DNA of 59,903 nt from Hyphomicrobiales bacterium (GCA_900470965.1 UCCS01000013.1:1-59903), one strand, 5' to 3'; shown: positions 9,355 through 18,475, counted from the first letter of the stretch. The notes: a model not told the origin generated them from the letters alone. A program made the numbers and translations.

Positions 9355-10224
9355 CTATGCGAGGATTTCGGCGGCGAAGGAAAAACGCACCGTTTCGCCC
9401 GGAGCAAGCACCTTTGTATAGGGGCGACCCTCCAAATCGTCCGGGCCGCCATTTTCTGCAGCCGTTCCGTGCCAGGGCTCAATGCAGAGAAAGGGAGCGC
9501 CAGGCTTGGTCCAGAGCGCCAGATTGGGCAGGTTCTCGAAGCTGAAATGCATGGATGGGCCGCCTTCAGCCTTATATCGCAGGCCGGGGCCTGCGCCTTC
9601 CGGAAAGATCATCGCATCCTGCTCGAACATAGAATGGCTGAGCACCAGGCTGCCGGACTTGAAGGGCGAAGCAAGTTTCTTCGGCGAGATCAGACCGCCC
9701 TCAAGCCTGACGAGTGCCGGCTCGGCGCCATTGTCCAGCGTGACTGTATGCGGCTTGTTCTCGGCACCCGGCAGCGGCCAGCGGAAAGCAGTATGAAAGC
9801 CGATACCGAAAGGCATCTGCCTGATATCGCGGTTGGTGACTTCGGCAGCAACGGTCAAGGCTCGGCCTTCGACGCTATGGATGACGGCCAGCAGGAAATC
9901 GAAAGGATAGACAGCCTTCGTCGCCTCTGAAGCGGCAAGCTCGTATCGGCAGCTCGCTTCGGACCAGGACGCCAGCGCAAATTCACTGCGACGGGCAAAG
10001 CCGTGCTGAGCCATCGGTGCGCTGTGACCGCCAACCTTTAGAATGTCGTTCGGTGCCTTGCCAACCATCGGAAACAGGATCGGCGAACGGCCCGTCCAAA
10101 AGGCGGCATCGCCGTTCCAGACCCAGGAGCGGCCGTCGCTGGATGTCAGCGCCTGCATTTCGGCGCCGAGCGAGGAAACGTCGACGGTGAGAAACTGATT
10201 TGCGATCCGGACCGTGGATGACAT
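9355..10224 (-). CDS. Aldose 1-epimerase family protein
   Basis: A 289-residue galactose-mutarotase-fold protein of the LacX-like aldose 1-epimerase family. Visible family segments are MVGKAPNDILKVGG, MAQHGFARRSEF, FGIGFHTAFRWPLPG (catalytic-site histidine) and a C-terminal LCIEPWHGTA with the conserved Glu. Known members interconvert anomers of sugars or sugar phosphates in the cytosol. A GAGGGCG ribosome site precedes the ATG. It is divergent from the ABC exporter pair. The true sugar substrate cannot be read from the sequence. Confidence 0.9.
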   Translation of the reverse strand: MSSTVRIANQFLTVDVSSLGAEMQALTSSDGRSWVWNGDAAFWTGRSPILFPMVGKAPNDILKVGGHSAPMAQHGFARRSEFALASWSEASCRYELAASEATKAVYPFDFLLAVIHSVEGRALTVAAEVTNRDIRQMPFGIGFHTAFRWPLPGAENKPHTVTLDNGAEPALVRLEGGLISPKKLASPFKSGSLVLSHSMFEQDAMIFPEGAGPGLRYKAEGGPSMHFSFENLPNLALWTKPGAPFLCIEPWHGTAAENGGPDDLEGRPYTKVLAPGETVRFSFAAEILA

Positions 10225-10536
10225 CGAACGCCCTCTTCGTGCTGGTTGGCGAGCGGACCATACATGCGCGGCACACGGATTTCCACTGGCGATGCGCCGC
10301 TACGGGACTTTCGTTTCCCGGCAGAAAAATGCGCCTGCTGCGTGCAGTCGGCAGGCCCCAACGGTAGCGTTACCATCCAATGCGAGGAAGGCTCACGTAA
10401 AAATAACCGACTGGTGAATTCTTTACTTGAACCCCCTGTCGGAATCGGCAAATGTGGGTGCGCTATCAATCCCTTCATGGATTTGCCTTCTTTCCGGGCC
10501 ACTTGGTCCGAGCACACATCTATTGGAAAAAATACC
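10225..10536. other. Divergent region epimerase / ABC exporter
   Basis: A 312-bp region that must contain both promoters. The exporter frame is open through most of it (from 10246), but that stretch is Cys-rich, non-hydrophobic and unlike ABC N-termini, so I treat it as untranslated. No clear promoter boxes or repeats were found. Confidence 0.4.
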
Positions 10537-12390
10537 GTGAGCAGCGATGCGTCTATACGCGCGACGAAGCCTTCGGCTTCGATGGCGCTTGCAACCGCGG
10601 CAGGGTGGGGCAAGGGCCTCTACACACTGTTCCGCATCACCGTCATGGCCTTCCGCCATCCCTGGCAAGCCGGCCTCGCCATCGGCGCTACCCTGATCGC
10701 CTCCACCTTCCAGCTTCTGATCCCCCGCCTGCTCGGCCAGGCGGTCGACCATACGCAGGTGGCGCTTCACGGCGGCACGCTCGGGCAGCAGGCGCAGGAC
10801 GCACTGTTGACAACGGCGCTACTTCTGCTTGGCGCCAGCGTGCTGCGCGGCATCTTCACGATGATCCAGAACTACTACAGCGAATCCGTCGGCCACCACA
10901 TGGGCTACGAACTGCGCCTTGCCTGCTATGAAAAAATCCAGCGCCTCTCCTTCTCCTTCCATGACAGCGTGCATTCGGGCGACCTGATCACGATTGGCCT
11001 GCTCGATCTGGAGGGCGTGCGCATGTATTTCTCGACCGCCCTCGTGCGCGTCTTCCTGCTTTCAATGCTGATCGGCATCGGCGCCTATATGCTGTTGACG
11101 ACGGATGTCGTGCTCGGTCTGCTGGCGCTCTCCTTCGTGCCCTTCGTCGGCTGGCGCTCCTCGGTCACGCAGCTTCGCCTGCGCGCCACCTGGCTCGACC
11201 TGCAGCAGCGGCTTTCGGTGCTGACACGCATCATGGAAGAGAACCTCGGCGGCATCCGCGTCGTGCGCGCTTTCGCAGCCCAGGACCACGAACTGTCGAA
11301 GTTCGAAGAAGCCTCGAAGAATGCGCTGGAACTTGCCCACCAGCGTGTTGGCATCCGCGTCATCAATACCAGCGCCATGACCTTTTCCTTCTTTGTGGCC
11401 ATGGGGCTGGTGCTGTGGGTTGGCGGCGGTAAGGTGCACTCCGGCGAGATCACCGTTGGTACGCTGGCCTCGTTCCTTACTTTCATGACCATCCTGCAGA
11501 TGCCGGTGCGGCAACTCGGCCTAATGGTCAACGCCTTCGCCCGTGCGTCGACCTGCGGCACGCGTCTCTTTGACCTTCTGGATCTCGAAATCGCCGTGCG
11601 CGACGCGCCGGATGCGAAGGAGTTGAAGATAACAGACGGCACGCTGCGCTTCGAGAATGTCAGCTTCGCCTATCCGAGTTCGCCGATGCATGAGGTACTG
11701 CACGACGTGAGTTTCGAGGCAAAGCGCGGCGAGACGATCGGCATCGTCGGGCCGCCCGGCAGCGGCAAGTCGACGCTTGCGCACCTGATCCCACGCTTCT
11801 ACGATGCGACCGCCGGCAAGATCACCATCGACGGGCAAGATATCCGTAAGGCCACGCTGCAGTCGCTGCGCCGCTCCGTCGCCGTCGTGCAGCAGGATTC
11901 CTTCCTCTTTACCACGACGATCGAGAACAATATCGCCTATGGCGATCCCTGGGCCAAGGAAGGCCGCATCGAGCGCGCCAGCGAAAGCGCGCAGCTGCAC
12001 AACTACGTGCTCGGCCTGCCGACGGGCTACGGCACCGTCGTCGGCGAGCGCGGCGTATCGCTTTCCGGCGGCCAGCGCCAGAGGCTTTCGATCGCCCGCG
12101 CGCTGATGCTCAAACCCGCTGTGATGGTGTTCGACGATTCGACCGCAGCAATCGACGCGGCGACCGAACAGCGCATCCGCAGTGCCATGCGCCGCTATGC
12201 CGCCGACCGCGTAACGATCATCGTCGCCCATCGGCTTAGCTCGCTGATGCATGCCGACAAGATCTTTTTCATCGAGGACGGCCGCATCGTCGAGCAGGGC
12301 ACGCATGACGAGCTCCTGACGCTCGGTGGACGATACAAGGCACTTTACGATTTGCAGGTGCGACCGGGCGACGACGCTTTGAGCGCGTAA
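10537..12390 (+). CDS. ABC exporter half-transporter A (degenerate ATP site)
   Basis: A 617-residue half-transporter: six membrane helices (about 25-320) followed by a nucleotide-binding domain. Walker A is GPPGSGKST (about 405-413), the signature is LSGGQRQR (about 508) and Walker B is VMVFDDSTAAID, with Asp in place of the catalytic Glu. That substitution is typical of the degenerate partner in heterodimeric multidrug or lipid exporters such as TM287/288. GTG 10537 is the best start by homology to half-transporter N-termini; ATG 10579 is an alternative. It lies 24 nt before its partner, so the two should form a heterodimer in the inner membrane. Confidence 0.9.
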   Translation: MSSDASIRATKPSASMALATAAGWGKGLYTLFRITVMAFRHPWQAGLAIGATLIASTFQLLIPRLLGQAVDHTQVALHGGTLGQQAQDALLTTALLLLGASVLRGIFTMIQNYYSESVGHHMGYELRLACYEKIQRLSFSFHDSVHSGDLITIGLLDLEGVRMYFSTALVRVFLLSMLIGIGAYMLLTTDVVLGLLALSFVPFVGWRSSVTQLRLRATWLDLQQRLSVLTRIMEENLGGIRVVRAFAAQDHELSKFEEASKNALELAHQRVGIRVINTSAMTFSFFVAMGLVLWVGGGKVHSGEITVGTLASFLTFMTILQMPVRQLGLMVNAFARASTCGTRLFDLLDLEIAVRDAPDAKELKITDGTLRFENVSFAYPSSPMHEVLHDVSFEAKRGETIGIVGPPGSGKSTLAHLIPRFYDATAGKITIDGQDIRKATLQSLRRSVAVVQQDSFLFTTTIENNIAYGDPWAKEGRIERASESAQLHNYVLGLPTGYGTVVGERGVSLSGGQRQRLSIARALMLKPAVMVFDDSTAAIDAATEQRIRSAMRRYAADRVTIIVAHRLSSLMHADKIFFIEDGRIVEQGTHDELLTLGGRYKALYDLQVRPGDDALSA

Positions 12391-12414
12391 GAAACCGGCG
12401 CAGGAGGAAACAAG

Positions 12415-14310
12415 ATGGCCGAGGAACTGGAAACCGAGCGTGCTGACGTTCGCGAGGATGGCAGACGCCCGCCAAGGGCGGTCGTCGGATCGCAGCGCGT
12501 CGAAGAGGAAATCTTCGGCAAGGTCTTCGATTCCAACATCGTCAAGCGCATCTGGGCCTTCGTGCATCCCTACCGGCGCGATGTCATTTTATCGGTGATT
12601 TCGGTGTTGGTCTTCACCGGCATGCAGCTTCTCATTCCGCTGATCATCCGCTATGCCATCGACCATGGCATGCAGCCGGCCGACAGCGGTTCCGCACTGA
12701 CCTTAGCGATCGTCGCCTTCCTGATCGCCATCCTCATCAACTACGGCGCCAGCTATTGGCAGGAAACGCTGGTTGGCGGCGTCGCGGAAAACGTGCTCTT
12801 CGATATCCGCAAGGCGATGTTCTCCCATCTCCAGCGCGTATCGCTCTCCTTCATGGACAAGACTGAAGTCGGCCGGTTGATGTCGCGCTTGCAGGGCGAC
12901 GTCAACTCGATGCAGGAATTCCTGGAAACCTGCGTACTCTCGGTCGGCGATATCTTCCTGCTCTTCGGCATCGTCTTCGTAATGCTCTATCTCGACTTCA
13001 AGCTCGGCTTGCTGACGCTGTCCGTACTCCCGGTACTCTTCGTGGTGCGCCTGTTCTGGCTGCCGCTCGCCCGCAAGTCCTTCATGGCGGCGCATGAGAC
13101 GAACTCGGTGGCGAACGGCGCGCTGGCCGAAGCGATCCATGGCGTCCGCGCCGTCCAGAGCATGGACCGGCAGGAGGTCAACTTCACGCTTTACGATGAC
13201 AAGGCGCATGCCAACCTGCTGACGCATCTAACGGCAGCCCGTTACGCCCAGATCATGGTGCCGATCGTCGACACGCTGACAGGCATCGCCATGGCGCTCG
13301 TCATCATCGTCGGCGGTGCGCGCGTGTTGAACCAGGCGCTCGACGTCGGTGTGCTCGTCGCCTTCCTCTTCTACATCCAGCGCTTCTTCGACCCTATTCG
13401 CTCGCTGACGCTCCAATATTCGGTCATGCAGCGCGCCATGGCATCGGGCCAACGGTTGACCGACGTGCTCGATGTGCCGGTCGAAATCAAAGATGCTCCG
13501 GATGCCAAGGTGCTTTCACCCGACATGGACGGCTCTGTCGAATTCCGCGATGTCGTCTTCGGCTATAATCCCAAGCATCCGGTGCTCAAGCATGTGAGCT
13601 TCAGGGTCAATCCCGGCGAGACGGTCGCTCTTGTCGGCCCGACCGGTTCGGGCAAGTCGAGCTGCATGTCGCTGATCCACCGCTTCTATGAGGTGCAACA
13701 GGGACAGGTCGTGGTCGGCGGCCATGACGTGCGCGAGCTGACGCAGGATTCTCTTGGCCAGCAGATCGCCATGGTGCTGCAGGAGCCCTTCCTCTTCACG
13801 GGCACAGTTTTCGAAAACATCCGCTATCACAAGACGGAAGCCACCCGTGAGCAGGTGATCGAGGCTGCCAAGGCCGTCGGTGCGCACGACTTCATCATGC
13901 GCCTGCCCTTGGGCTATGACAGCATGCTAGGCGAGCGCGGCGGCAATCTTTCGCTCGGCCAGCGCCAGCTTCTCTCCTTTGCCCGCGCGCTAGTGGCGGA
14001 CGCCAAGATCCTCGTGCTCGACGAGGCGACAGCCAATATCGACAGCTATACGGAGATGCTGATCCAGAGGGCATTGGTAAAGCTGCTCGAAAACCGCACC
14101 GGCCTCGTCATCGCCCACCGCCTGGCAACGATCAGCGAAGCCGATCGCATCATCGTGCTGCAGAATGGCGAAATCGTCGAAAGCGGCAATCACCAGCAGC
14201 TCATGAAAAACGGCAAGCTTTATTCAAAGCTCTATAACCTCAACTACGCTTCCTTCGACGATATTCCCGAGGACGTGCTGGAAGAGACGGTGACGGAATC
14301 GGCGACCTGA
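12415..14310 (+). CDS. ABC exporter half-transporter B (catalytic ATP site)
   Basis: A 631-residue half-transporter with six helices (about 45-330) and a nucleotide-binding domain carrying Walker A GPTGSGKSS (about 407), a deviating signature LSLGQRQL (about 511) and a canonical Walker B ILVLDEATANID with the catalytic Glu. With half-transporter A this gives one competent site (this Walker B plus A's LSGGQ) and one degenerate site (A's Asp plus this LSLGQ). An AGGAGG ribosome site lies 8 nt before the ATG. The gene ends exactly where the left copy of the 188-bp repeat begins. The exported substrate is unknown. Confidence 0.93.
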   Translation: MAEELETERADVREDGRRPPRAVVGSQRVEEEIFGKVFDSNIVKRIWAFVHPYRRDVILSVISVLVFTGMQLLIPLIIRYAIDHGMQPADSGSALTLAIVAFLIAILINYGASYWQETLVGGVAENVLFDIRKAMFSHLQRVSLSFMDKTEVGRLMSRLQGDVNSMQEFLETCVLSVGDIFLLFGIVFVMLYLDFKLGLLTLSVLPVLFVVRLFWLPLARKSFMAAHETNSVANGALAEAIHGVRAVQSMDRQEVNFTLYDDKAHANLLTHLTAARYAQIMVPIVDTLTGIAMALVIIVGGARVLNQALDVGVLVAFLFYIQRFFDPIRSLTLQYSVMQRAMASGQRLTDVLDVPVEIKDAPDAKVLSPDMDGSVEFRDVVFGYNPKHPVLKHVSFRVNPGETVALVGPTGSGKSSCMSLIHRFYEVQQGQVVVGGHDVRELTQDSLGQQIAMVLQEPFLFTGTVFENIRYHKTEATREQVIEAAKAVGAHDFIMRLPLGYDSMLGERGGNLSLGQRQLLSFARALVADAKILVLDEATANIDSYTEMLIQRALVKLLENRTGLVIAHRLATISEADRIIVLQNGEIVESGNHQQLMKNGKLYSKLYNLNYASFDDIPEDVLEETVTESAT

Positions 14311-14491
14311 TGCTGTCACGCGTCACGCGACATGACACAACGTCACCAAACATGACATTTTCCGGCCCTGCCCGGTAACAGCTCGCACTCACTGGCTTTT
14401 GCTGAAGAGTTCGTCCGCTTCCCGCCAACAGGCCCCATCGTGTAGCCCTGTTGGGGTCTATCGGCGGCGAAGTTTCGGTGAGCGCCGCGAA
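14305..14491 (+). repeat. Left copy of the 188-bp direct repeat bounding the accessory block
   Basis: 187 bp match 52588-52775 in the same orientation with 9 mismatches and one 1-bp indel by my alignment (about 95% identity). The match begins in the last two codons of half-transporter B (acc tga) and ends at GCGCCGCGAA. Beyond these limits the sequences differ at once. The segment includes a GTCACGCGTCACGCGAC-like tandem motif at its start. No ORF of it looks coding. Confidence 0.9.
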
Positions 14492-14794
14492 ACTGGCATG
14501 CAATCCAGTCCCTCGATCTCGATGTCCCATCGATCTGTAGCATTTAGCGCTGTCGGACGAGTCGCCCGAGACCGTGTGGTTGCCATGACCTCGGGCGGGA
14601 CGAAATCGCCTGCTCCATCGAACTTCAGGCAGCGGCACCTATGGCCCAGAAGCATCGCCCACTGAGTTTTAGGTTGTGGAGGTTCGCTTTGTGAAAGACG
14701 ACACCACCTACTCCGAGAAACATAACTGACTCCCGTCCAGTCGGTCGCGAGACTTCGTTGGCACGACGAGCCTTTGGTCGCCCGTTTTGTTGAT

Positions 14795-14840
14795 TTGCGT
14801 TGAGAGCTGACCCGGGATTTGCACCGAGAAGTGACCCGCC
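14795..14840. mobile_element. IS21-family-like terminal repeat remnant
   Basis: Two tandem units of the form TTGC-N2-GAGA-N2-TGACCCG start at 14795 and 14819 (24-bp period). The pattern resembles the multiple terminal repeats (GAGAASTGACCC type) found at ends of IS21-family elements. No istA or istB gene or second end was found nearby, so this would be a solo end or debris. Confidence 0.5.
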
Positions 14841-14917
14841 TTTTAGATATCGTTCGTGTCCGTCGTGGTGGTCAAGCTCCTCCGACGCCGCGCGTAGAAG
14901 GTCGCCACTCGGGAAGG

Positions 14918-14958
14918 ATGCCTTGCAGGCATGACCGCCAACTAACTAAGTCTTTTCC
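14918..14958 (+). promoter_or_regulatory. 41-bp bipartite operator, copy A (AraC-1 promoter)
   Basis: ATGCCT-TGC-AGGCAT (perfect arms) is followed after 11 nt by ...CCAAC... and ends with AAGTCTTTTCC. The 41-nt spacing is identical to copies B-F. It is 116 nt before the AraC-1 start and suggests autoregulation or shared control. Confidence 0.7.
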
Positions 14959-15074
14959 AAGCTTCGAAAGACCGCCTAGACAACTCCTGACAGGTTGAAC
15001 GAGCTGCTGCGCAAGGGTTTCCCAGGCATCTCCGAGACGCGCCAGTGGCATGCACTGCGCAAAGGATGGTCAGG

Positions 15075-16046
15075 ATGAACGTCGTAACCAGACAGGTATC
15101 CCCACGCACGGCGACGCCAATCACTCAAATGCATCTCGGGATGCTCGACGAGCTATGCGACAACGGGGACATCCGCCTTTGCACCGCGCCGCGGTACGAG
15201 GGTGCCACCGTCGACAAGCGTTACTCCCGCTCATGGAACGGAGTGGTCGCAACACTCGACGCCGTGTCTTCCCACGACGAATATCGCGCACTCTTTGACA
15301 ACTCGAAAACAACCTTGGTCGTCGTTCTTGAAGAAGTCGGAGGAGCGCTGGTCCTCCACGACGGAAATAGCCCATTGCGTCACGGAGGGCATCCGACAAA
15401 GCGTGGTCCCATTAGCCTTCTCGCGAGCGGACACACCGTGGATGCGGCTGGCAGGGACCTGAGGCATCTGAGACTTCTTGTGCTTCGTTTGGACCCGGTT
15501 TTGCCGCTCGAGGAACCCAGGCCGCCGGAACTCTCCGCGGCCATCACGATGACAAGACTTTCCTTTTCGGATCCGGACGTGATGCGACTTGCTGAGCTCA
15601 TTGCTGACGAGCTGCGGGCGCCGGGACTCAACGATGAGATTTATCTCGAGAGCCTGACCACCGCGCTACTCGTCGCGCTCACGAGACTTGAGCGCCGGAG
15701 AATGAAGCCGCGATATGTCCGCGGCGGTCTCTCCCCCACCCACCTCAGGCGGGCGCAAGAACTAATGCTCCATGAAGACGCACAGCCGTTGAAGCTTCAG
15801 GACATTGCGAAGGAGCTACATATCTCCCAAGCGCATCTGAGCCGCGCCTTCAAGACTTCTACCGGGCAAGCGCCTCACCAATGGTTGATCGAGCGCAAAA
15901 TTGAGCGGGCCAAGACGCTGCTGATCGATGGAGGCATCGCTCTTTCCGCGATTGCGCTGAAGCTCGGCTTCTGTGACCAGGCCCACTTCACCAGGGCCTT
16001 CCGCAAGAGGACCGGAATGACGCCTTTGTCTTGGCAGCGCCTGTAG
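15075..16046 (+). CDS. AraC-family transcriptional regulator (AraC-1)
   Basis: A 323-residue regulator with an N-terminal effector or dimerisation region and a C-terminal double helix-turn-helix (about 215-323) containing LKLQDIAKELHISQAHLSRAF and the family motif IALKLGFCDQAHFTRAFRKRTGMTP. ATG 15075 is preferred to the upstream 15045 because it follows GGATGGTCAGG. It resembles AraC-2 (45987-47081) across the whole length (both have TLVLV-EEVG-like and GGLAP/GGLSP segments), so the two are probably paralogues. Operator copy A lies upstream. It converges with an ABM gene 8 bp away. Confidence 0.9.
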   Translation: MNVVTRQVSPRTATPITQMHLGMLDELCDNGDIRLCTAPRYEGATVDKRYSRSWNGVVATLDAVSSHDEYRALFDNSKTTLVVVLEEVGGALVLHDGNSPLRHGGHPTKRGPISLLASGHTVDAAGRDLRHLRLLVLRLDPVLPLEEPRPPELSAAITMTRLSFSDPDVMRLAELIADELRAPGLNDEIYLESLTTALLVALTRLERRRMKPRYVRGGLSPTHLRRAQELMLHEDAQPLKLQDIAKELHISQAHLSRAFKTSTGQAPHQWLIERKIERAKTLLIDGGIALSAIALKLGFCDQAHFTRAFRKRTGMTPLSWQRL

Positions 16047-16053
16047 GAATAAG

Positions 16054-16350
16054 TCAGGCTGGCTTAAGGACGTGAACTTTGAGCGAAGCCAGCTGGGGCT
16101 TTACAGTATCTACAAAGGCAGCGAGATGCGCGGACTTGTTGTGGGCATCCAAACTCGCGAGAGTTTCCCACTTCTCAATGACCATGAATGTGTCCGGCCC
16201 GATCAAGTCCCCGTTTCCGGTGTCAACGACCGGATCGTATTGAACGCATCCTGCCTCCTTCAACGTCAGCAGGCGCATCTTCTCGAACTCATCCAGCACA
16301 AAGGTCCGCCGTCCAGGATTGGCGGCGATAATTGCGACGACATGGATCAC
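16054..16350 (-). CDS. ABM-domain protein, putative quinol monooxygenase
   Basis: A 98-residue antibiotic-biosynthesis-monooxygenase (ABM/YgiN-like) protein with the typical pattern AGCVQYD near residue 33 and FMVIEKWETLASLDAHNKSAHLAAF. Family members are cofactor-free dimers that oxidise quinols or act on reactive aromatics; the actual substrate here is inferred only. The start is a GTG at 16350 with AAGGG 8 nt upstream. The promoter carries the GATTTTACAAT element shared with the second ABM gene. Confidence 0.87.
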   Translation of the reverse strand: MIHVVAIIAANPGRRTFVLDEFEKMRLLTLKEAGCVQYDPVVDTGNGDLIGPDTFMVIEKWETLASLDAHNKSAHLAAFVDTVKPQLASLKVHVLKPA

Positions 16351-16405
16351 GGCTGAAACCCTTTTTGTGGTAATGCCAAACCATATCGTCTCGAAGACGA
16401 TCTCG

Positions 16406-16430
16406 ATTGTAAAATCGTGACAGATTCACG
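16406..16430 (-). promoter_or_regulatory. ABM promoter element, copy a
   Basis: On the minus strand this reads CGTGA-N5-TCACG followed by GATTTTACAAT, 56 nt before the ABM start. The second ABM gene has the same arrangement (17424-17449) at 51 nt, so this is probably a shared operator or core promoter. Confidence 0.5.
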
Positions 16431-17025
16431 GCCCGCCAAAGCGTTCGTCGGGTGATGGGCAATCACCACTTCTTAACAGCCAGTTGTTCGCAATCTCGAC
16501 CACCGTCCCATCATTAGATGCGGGGATGAAATTGTTTACCGCGCTTGAAGCGTTACGTTGCCAATTGTACGGAACGCGTCGATTTTGAAAGTTGGTTCAA
16601 GGAGAGTGTCATGTCGGTTTCACGGATGAGGAAGTCGCTGCGGAACTGAAACGACGCGCTTGCGCTCGAAAAGGAAACGGCCCGAGAGAATCTCAGACCC
16701 ACGGGACTGCGTGTGCTCACTGTGGATCTCCGGTGCGCCCGAGCTATTCCGAGTTTCCGCTCCGACGCATGTGAAGGCGACTAGCAGGGCTGGCTGGCTT
16801 GTGCCGCTTCTCTATAGCATCGATCCCAATATCCTGATGGCTCTAACCTCACGCGAGATCGTTGAGCATCGATCCGTTTTTTGGTTCGATCAGTCCACCG
16901 ACTGAAACAGCGTGATAGACTTTCCGTTCGAGCGAGTTCCGTGGACGGCAGATCGGGCCTTCGTTAAGACCACTGAAATCACCAGACGAAATCTGCAACA
17001 GGCTCCAGCATCTTTGCTCCGGCTG
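16431..17025. other. Gap with only a possible small or decayed ORF
   Basis: No confident gene in about 600 bp. A strong AAGGAGAGTGTC-ATG context at 16612 opens a frame that stops after 12 codons. The overlapping frame 16592-16774 continues with DEEVAAELKRRA and a CAHCG zinc-ribbon-like motif. This could be a frameshifted small gene or chance. Nothing recognisable lies between 16775 and 17025. Confidence 0.3.
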
Positions 17026-17373
17026 TCACGTGACCGCCGCCATCCCTCGCCGATCCGCGGCCACGCCACAGACGTCAGCTCGGCGCTCCTGGTAAACTGA
17101 GACGACCGCGAGATTCTCAAGAAGACGTGCGGCATATGCAGCCACCTCTCGTTCCTTCCTGCGGCGCTCAAAAGAAACTTCGTCGGCCCACCGCAGCACT
17201 ACTGACACCATGTCGCTGTCCGTGACGGGCGGGCGGCCGCCGGGGCTGGTCGTGATTTCGAATGCCAGGCATTCGGGATCCTTTGAGATGATGCTGGAGA
17301 TCTCGGCCAGCATGCGCAGCGTAGTTCCCATCCTGCCGCGTCTCACTCGGGCGTCCGCCACAAGCTGTATCAT
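17026..17373 (-). CDS. Divergent ABM-fold protein
   Basis: A 115-residue protein that fits the ABM pattern loosely: an N-terminal VADARVRRGRMGTTLRMLAEI helix, DPECLAFEITTS at the strand after it, and VLRWADEVSFERRRKEREVAAYAARLLENL, equivalent to the ERW-x-D...H...F motif of the family. The usual acidic or His positions are altered, so activity may differ or be lost. GGAG lies 7 nt before the ATG and the promoter shares the ABM element with the 16054 gene. The last 15 residues have no counterpart in the family. Confidence 0.6.
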   Translation of the reverse strand: MIQLVADARVRRGRMGTTLRMLAEISSIISKDPECLAFEITTSPGGRPPVTDSDMVSVVLRWADEVSFERRRKEREVAAYAARLLENLAVVSVYQERRADVCGVAADRRGMAAVT

Positions 17374-17423
17374 TGAAATCTCCGTTGCCTTGCGACGAGC
17401 CTAAAGCTTCGAATGTCACCGTT

Positions 17424-17449
17424 ATTGTAAAATCCTGACCACAAGGTCA
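17424..17449 (-). promoter_or_regulatory. ABM promoter element, copy b
   Basis: On the minus strand, perfect arms CTGACC-TTGT-GGTCAG run into GATTTTACAAT, 51 nt upstream of the 17373 start. The arrangement matches copy a at 16406-16430. Confidence 0.55.
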
Positions 17450-17612
17450 GCCCGAGATTTCACACGCCAGGAGCAAGCCGCGCCCTCCGGCCGGACGGGC
17501 AAACTTTGCAAGAACGCGGGGCGTGCGTGCAGAGCCTCCGGATAGGCCAGCTCCATCACTGGTCAATAGCTTGGGGTCGATGTCAGCCGCCTGATGTCGC
17601 GGTCGCACGACC

Positions 17613-17653
17613 ATGCCGATCAGGCATGACCGATGACGCACAAAGTCTTTCCC
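17613..17653 (+). promoter_or_regulatory. 41-bp bipartite operator, copy B (SDR-1 promoter)
   Basis: ATGCCG-ATC-AGGCAT (5 of 6 arm pairs) with AAAGTCTTTCC at the fixed distance; 78 nt before the SDR-1 start. Confidence 0.7.
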
Positions 17654-17731
17654 TAAACGACTGACAAACAATACATTTCTCTCATGCGAGACCGTCAAGG
17701 TCCGCCTCAACATATAGAAAGCAACTATGCC

Positions 17732-18475
17732 ATGGCTAAGCTCTCAGGTAAAACCGCGCTCGTAACCGGCGCGTCTCGCGGCATCGGCCGCGCAGCGGCA
17801 TTCGCCCTCGCAGAGGCAGGCGCGAAGGTGTTCGTCCACTACAGCCAGGCAGCCGATGAGGCCGAAGCTGTAGTCGCGGAAATCCGCGGCAAGGGTGGCG
17901 AGGCGGAGAAGTTCAAGGCAGACCTCTCTGAGGCAACGGGTCCGCATCAGCTGGCCGCGGAGGTGGCAAAGGCCACAAAGAAGCTCGACATCGTTGTCGC
18001 AAACGCAGGGATCTCTACGGCGGCGACGATCGAGGAGACCAAGGTCGAAGATTTCGACCGACAGTTCGCCGTCAACGTGCGCGCGCCGTTCTTTCTCGTG
18101 CAGCAACTGCTACCAGTTCTAGGTGACGGATCGAGCATTGTTCTCGTGTCCTCGCTTGCCGCTCGGACCGCGGTCGGCACGCTTTCAGCCTATGCGGCCA
18201 CCAAGGGCGCTATCGACACGCTCGTTAAGCACTTCGCATTTGCTCTTGGAGGGCGCGGCATCCGGGTGAACGCCGTTGCTCCGGGTATCGTTGCAACGGA
18301 CATGTCGAACTTCGCGAAGACGGATGCTGGCAAGGAGTTCGCCCTCGGGATCCAGGCGATCAAGCGTGTTGCGCAGCCGACGGACATCAGCGGCGCGATC
18401 GCGTTTCTCGCGTCTGACGACTCGCAGTGGGTTACAGGCGACACAATTCGTGTCGACGGCGGCTCACGGCTCTAA
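17732..18475 (+). CDS. SDR-family NAD(P)-dependent oxidoreductase (SDR-1)
   Basis: A 247-residue classical short-chain dehydrogenase/reductase: cofactor motif TGASRGIG (about 13-20), NAG (about 88-90), catalytic Ser in VLVSSLAAR and Tyr/Lys in YAATK, then a C-terminal VTGDTIRVDGGSRL. These act as carbonyl reductases or dehydrogenases on varied small molecules in the cytosol. ATG 17732 (MAKLSGKTALVTG) fits family N-termini; the open frame from 17684 is leader. It is a close paralogue of SDR-2 (26681). Operator copy B precedes it and a strong terminator follows, so it is probably monocistronic. Confidence 0.93.
   Translation: MAKLSGKTALVTGASRGIGRAAAFALAEAGAKVFVHYSQAADEAEAVVAEIRGKGGEAEKFKADLSEATGPHQLAAEVAKATKKLDIVVANAGISTAATIEETKVEDFDRQFAVNVRAPFFLVQQLLPVLGDGSSIVLVSSLAARTAVGTLSAYAATKGAIDTLVKHFAFALGGRGIRVNAVAPGIVATDMSNFAKTDAGKEFALGIQAIKRVAQPTDISGAIAFLASDDSQWVTGDTIRVDGGSRL

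Larger units (their letters stand above)
14492..15074. other. Gene-free left junction of the accessory block
   Basis: No convincing coding sequence. It contains the IS21-like terminal repeats (14795-14840) and operator copy A (14918-14958), which lies 116 bp before AraC-1. Short minus-strand frames around 14450-14650 have no recognisable homology and are probably noise. Confidence 0.5.

Noticed and set aside
14240..14638. Minus-strand ORFs within the left repeat
   Set aside because: The right copy of the repeat carries an indel at 14416/52700, which breaks the frame; no homology seen.
16592..16774. Small CAHCG-containing ORF
   Set aside because: The best ribosome site is for another frame that stops after 12 codons. 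Not strong enough to call a gene; mentioned in the gap entry.
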